Assembly (NCBI GenBank): GCA_964393115.1
Contig: CAYMST010000179.1
Location: 1 to 9,663 of the forward strand
Direction of reading: 5' to 3'
DNA from: CAYMST01 sp964393115
GTDB lineage: Bacteria > Bacteroidota > Bacteroidia > Cytophagales > Cyclobacteriaceae
DNA length: 9,663 nucleotides
Shown here piece after piece: positions 7,439-9,663 of this stretch. The notes under the pieces were generated by a model. The model searched no databases. It saw only the letters and a program-made list of their open reading frames with translations, and was not told where the DNA came from. Position numbers and translations under genes: made by a program. Position 1 is the stretch's first letter. The number at the start of each line of letters is the position of its first letter.

Positions 7439-8572
7439 ATGAGCAGTATTGAGCAGAGTGGCAACAGCACCAAAGAATACAGTATCGACTTTATTGATGT
7501 GATGAAGTCAATATGGTCAAAAAGAAAATTCATATTAATTCTAGGAGGTGTATTTTGTATAGTAGGTATACTTGTAGCCATTACTACTCCTTCAGAGTAT
7601 TTAGCTAAAACTCGCCTTTTACCTGAGCGTGAATCCTCTGGAAATGATAGGTTTGCAGGTAATTTTGGAGGGTTAGCAGGACTTGTAGGAATAGATTTAA
7701 AAGGTGCTTCTAACAATGACGCCCTACCCCCGACACTTTATCCACAATTAATACAAAGTATCCCATTTTTGGAGGAACTCTCTTTGGATTCCATAAGGGT
7801 GAGCTCATTGAGCCAAGGTAAGGTTACTATTAAGGATTATTTTTCAGAACACATTACGGCATCACCTTTTCAGGTGGTGGTAAATAAAGTTTTGAAATTT
7901 CCTTCCTACATAAAGGCTTTATTCGGCAAAAAAAAGGCAGAGGATATAGTGCTTTCAGATGGTGTCGGCGAAGAGGAAATCTATAGCCTCACATCCGACG
8001 AGTACGATATGTTGATGGCACTGAAAAGTAGGATTTGGGTAGAAATAGATCAGATTAATAGGCTATTGGTTATTAGTGCAGAAATGCCTGATGCTCTTGC
8101 AGCCGCTGATTTGCTACTCAGGGCAAAGGAGAGACTCACGGAGAATGCGACAAATTACAAGTTGAAAAAAATAAGGAGAGATTATGAATTTATTCACTCC
8201 CGATATTTGAGAAGTAAGGAAAATTTTTCAAAATGGCAGTTAAAGCTCGCGACCTTTGAAGACGAAAACCAAAATATGAATTCATCTCGGGCCCAGACCC
8301 AACGTCAGAATATTCGGAACGAGTATAACTTGGCTTTTGACGTATACAAGGCGTTATCAGAACAACTAGAGCAATCGAAAATTGAAATTGAAAAGGAGAC
8401 ACCCATATTTACTGTATTGGATCCAATTCAGGTGCCAATAGAACGAAATAGACCTGATCGCAAAAAAATGGTTATTGTATTTTTTGCTATTGGAATTGTG
8501 ATTGGTATCGGGGTTCAATTACTGATCTTTATTTATTCATTTTTAAAGAAAAGTCAGGTTTTTGTTTCTTAA
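7439..8572 (+). CDS. Wzz-type chain-length determinant / polysaccharide co-polymerase
   Basis: It is predicted to be an inner-membrane protein that projects into the periplasm and sets polymer length with the Wzy polymerase and the exporter. The 377 residues show the family's two-helix plan: TM1 about 31-49 (FILILGGVFCIVGILVAIT), a periplasmic domain of about 295 residues with a long charged, probably coiled-coil section (about 222-322), a Pro-containing motif before the second helix (PIQVPIERNRPDRKK, 329-343), and TM2 about 344-366. A glycine-rich stretch (74-89, AGNFGGLAGLVGIDLK) follows TM1. Only about 10 residues come after TM2, so there is no fused BY-kinase domain with Walker motifs or Tyr tail. 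The ATG at 7439 is preferred over a TTG at 7397 inside the upstream gene, because it avoids overlap and gives the usual short cytoplasmic N-terminus. Sequence similarity beyond topology is modest. Confidence 0.88.
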   Translation: MSSIEQSGNSTKEYSIDFIDVMKSIWSKRKFILILGGVFCIVGILVAITTPSEYLAKTRLLPERESSGNDRFAGNFGGLAGLVGIDLKGASNNDALPPTLYPQLIQSIPFLEELSLDSIRVSSLSQGKVTIKDYFSEHITASPFQVVVNKVLKFPSYIKALFGKKKAEDIVLSDGVGEEEIYSLTSDEYDMLMALKSRIWVEIDQINRLLVISAEMPDALAAADLLLRAKERLTENATNYKLKKIRRDYEFIHSRYLRSKENFSKWQLKLATFEDENQNMNSSRAQTQRQNIRNEYNLAFDVYKALSEQLEQSKIEIEKETPIFTVLDPIQVPIERNRPDRKKMVIVFFAIGIVIGIGVQLLIFIYSFLKKSQVFVS

Positions 8573-8611
8573 CTATCGTTCTTTTCACCACTTTCAAGAA
8601 TATTTATCATT

Positions 8612-9663
8612 TTGAGTCTCGCAGCTATTTTCAATAAACTGAAAAGCCAAAAGGCACTGAACATTTATTCACTAATGCTTGAAAAGATGTTTGGAATGGT
8701 TGTTTCTTTTTTTGTTGGGATATATGTAGCTCGGTATTTAGGGGCTGGTAGCTACGGAAAACTAAATTATGCACTGAGTTTTGTAGGCCTATTTCTACCC
8801 ATATCGCGATTGGGATTAAACCTAGTGGTAGTCAGAGAACTATCTCAAAGTGATCAAAAGCACGAAATACTGGGATCTGCATACGCTTTGAAGTTTATCG
8901 CGACACTTTTCTCTATTCTTCTGGCAACGCTTTTATCTATCTTCTTAGTGGATGAAGGTTCAGTACGATTTATGATCGTGATTATCATCGCTGGTACAAT
9001 ATTTCAACCAGTTAATGTCATAGAGTTCTTTTTCCATTCTGAGCTAAAGTCTAAATTTTCCGCAATAGCAAAGAATTCTGCTGTGGTCATTTCGGCAGGA
9101 ATAAAAGTGTTCTTGATACTCACTGAACGAGACGTATTTTACTTTAGCGTGGCGTATTTTTTCGAATACCTTATGGCAGGTATTCTACTCGTAATTTTCT
9201 ATAATAAGTATTCGCTGATGGGGAGTCCTTTGAATTGGAAGGCGAGCGTGCTTAAAATGAAGGAGCTATTAAGATATTCATTACCTTTAATTTTTACTGC
9301 CATCGCTACTGCGATTGACTTGAAAATAGATCAAGTTTTTTTAGGTAAAATGGTTAGTAGTGAAATGTTGGGTAATTATTCTGCTGCTGCGAGATTGAGT
9401 GAAATTTGGTATTTTGTGCCAATTGCATTTATGATGTCATTTCTTCCAGGCTTTTCAAAAGCGGTAAAAAAGGGAAAGCCAATAGAACAGAAGGTAATCA
9501 AATTGTCGAGTTTGCTATTTTATTCTGCCTTAGGAGTGGCCTTGTTGGTAGGTAGATTTGCTGACTTTATCATTAGTTGGCTATTTGACGGGAAGTTTAT
9601 TTATGCTTCTTCAGTATTAAAGATTCATATATTAGCGGCATGTTTTGTTTTTATAGGTCAAGT
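8612..9663 (+). CDS. Wzx-type polysaccharide flippase (MATE/MOP superfamily), 3'-truncated by window edge
   Basis: It is predicted to be an inner-membrane transporter that flips undecaprenyl-linked repeat units to the periplasmic face. About 350 residues are visible, and the reading frame is open to the right edge with no stop. The N-terminal signature YVARYLGAGSYGKLNYA (38-54 from the TTG) and the RYSLPLIF segment (about 221-228), followed by DLKIDQVFLGKM and GNYSAAARLSE, are typical of the Polysacc_synt/RfbX family. Many hydrophobic segments alternate with short charged loops. The start is uncertain. TTG at 8612 gives an amphipathic leader (NKLKSQKALN) before the first helix, as expected for the family. 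The first in-frame ATG at 8675 would remove that leader and begin close to TM1. The frame is the same as that of the preceding gene, 39 bases after its stop. An O-antigen ligase or polymerase is excluded by the signatures. Confidence 0.9.
   Translation, partial: MSLAAIFNKLKSQKALNIYSLMLEKMFGMVVSFFVGIYVARYLGAGSYGKLNYALSFVGLFLPISRLGLNLVVVRELSQSDQKHEILGSAYALKFIATLFSILLATLLSIFLVDEGSVRFMIVIIIAGTIFQPVNVIEFFFHSELKSKFSAIAKNSAVVISAGIKVFLILTERDVFYFSVAYFFEYLMAGILLVIFYNKYSLMGSPLNWKASVLKMKELLRYSLPLIFTAIATAIDLKIDQVFLGKMVSSEMLGNYSAAARLSEIWYFVPIAFMMSFLPGFSKAVKKGKPIEQKVIKLSSLLFYSALGVALLVGRFADFIISWLFDGKFIYASSVLKIHILAACFVFIGQ

Noticed and set aside
7411..7716. Minus-strand open frame of 101 codons over the start of the Wzz-type gene
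   Set aside because: It is antisense to the membrane helix and Gly-rich stretch of a real gene; the translation shows no family and no start signals.
7928..7936. In-frame A AAA AAG slippery heptamer in the Wzz-type gene, possible -1 frameshift
   Set aside because: The -1 frame reaches a stop after about 16 codons, no clear stimulatory stem-loop follows, and A runs are common in this AT-rich DNA. The KKK codons explain it.

Overview
The window carries a stretch of a surface-polysaccharide (capsule, exopolysaccharide or O-antigen type) locus. All eight genes lie on the + strand with gaps of 60 bases or less, and one pair overlaps by a base. They look like one transcription unit that continues past both ends of the window. 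The DNA is AT-rich and the starts lack strong Shine-Dalgarno sequences. That, together with the large multi-SLBB export protein and its Bacteroidota-style helical N-terminal segment, suggests a member of the Bacteroidota, perhaps a Cytophagales-like marine or soil bacterium. The lineage is inferred from style only; no marker gene is present.

Layout: (1) 1-1161, UDP-glucose 6-dehydrogenase, cut by the left edge. (2) 1188-2171, UDP-glucuronate decarboxylase (UDP-xylose synthase). (3) 2174-3229, dTDP-glucose 4,6-dehydratase. (4) 3233-4096, glucose-1-phosphate thymidylyltransferase. (5) 4096-4635, dTDP-4-dehydrorhamnose 3,5-epimerase. (6) about 4696-7419, a large Wza-like outer-membrane polysaccharide export protein with about six SLBB repeats. 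(7) 7439-8572, a Wzz-type chain-length/co-polymerase protein with no kinase domain. (8) about 8612 to the right edge, a Wzx-type flippase, cut by the window end.

How they work together: genes 1-2 convert UDP-glucose to UDP-glucuronate and then UDP-xylose. Genes 3-5 make dTDP-4-keto-L-rhamnose from glucose-1-phosphate. The final reductase, RfbD/RmlD, is not in the window. These nucleotide sugars would feed glycosyltransferases expected further along the locus. Gene 8 would flip the lipid-linked repeat units, gene 7 would control chain length in the inner membrane and periplasm, and gene 6 would carry the polymer through the outer membrane. Polymerase, glycosyltransferases, kinase and phosphatase are not visible.

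There is no RNA gene, mobile element, CRISPR array, clear promoter or clear terminator, and no gene-free stretch longer than about 60 bases. I found no evidence of a previously undescribed system. The points worth a second look are the missing rfbD, the pairing of a Wza-like exporter with a kinase-less Wzz-type protein, the expanded SLBB array, and start-site questions at genes 6 and 8.
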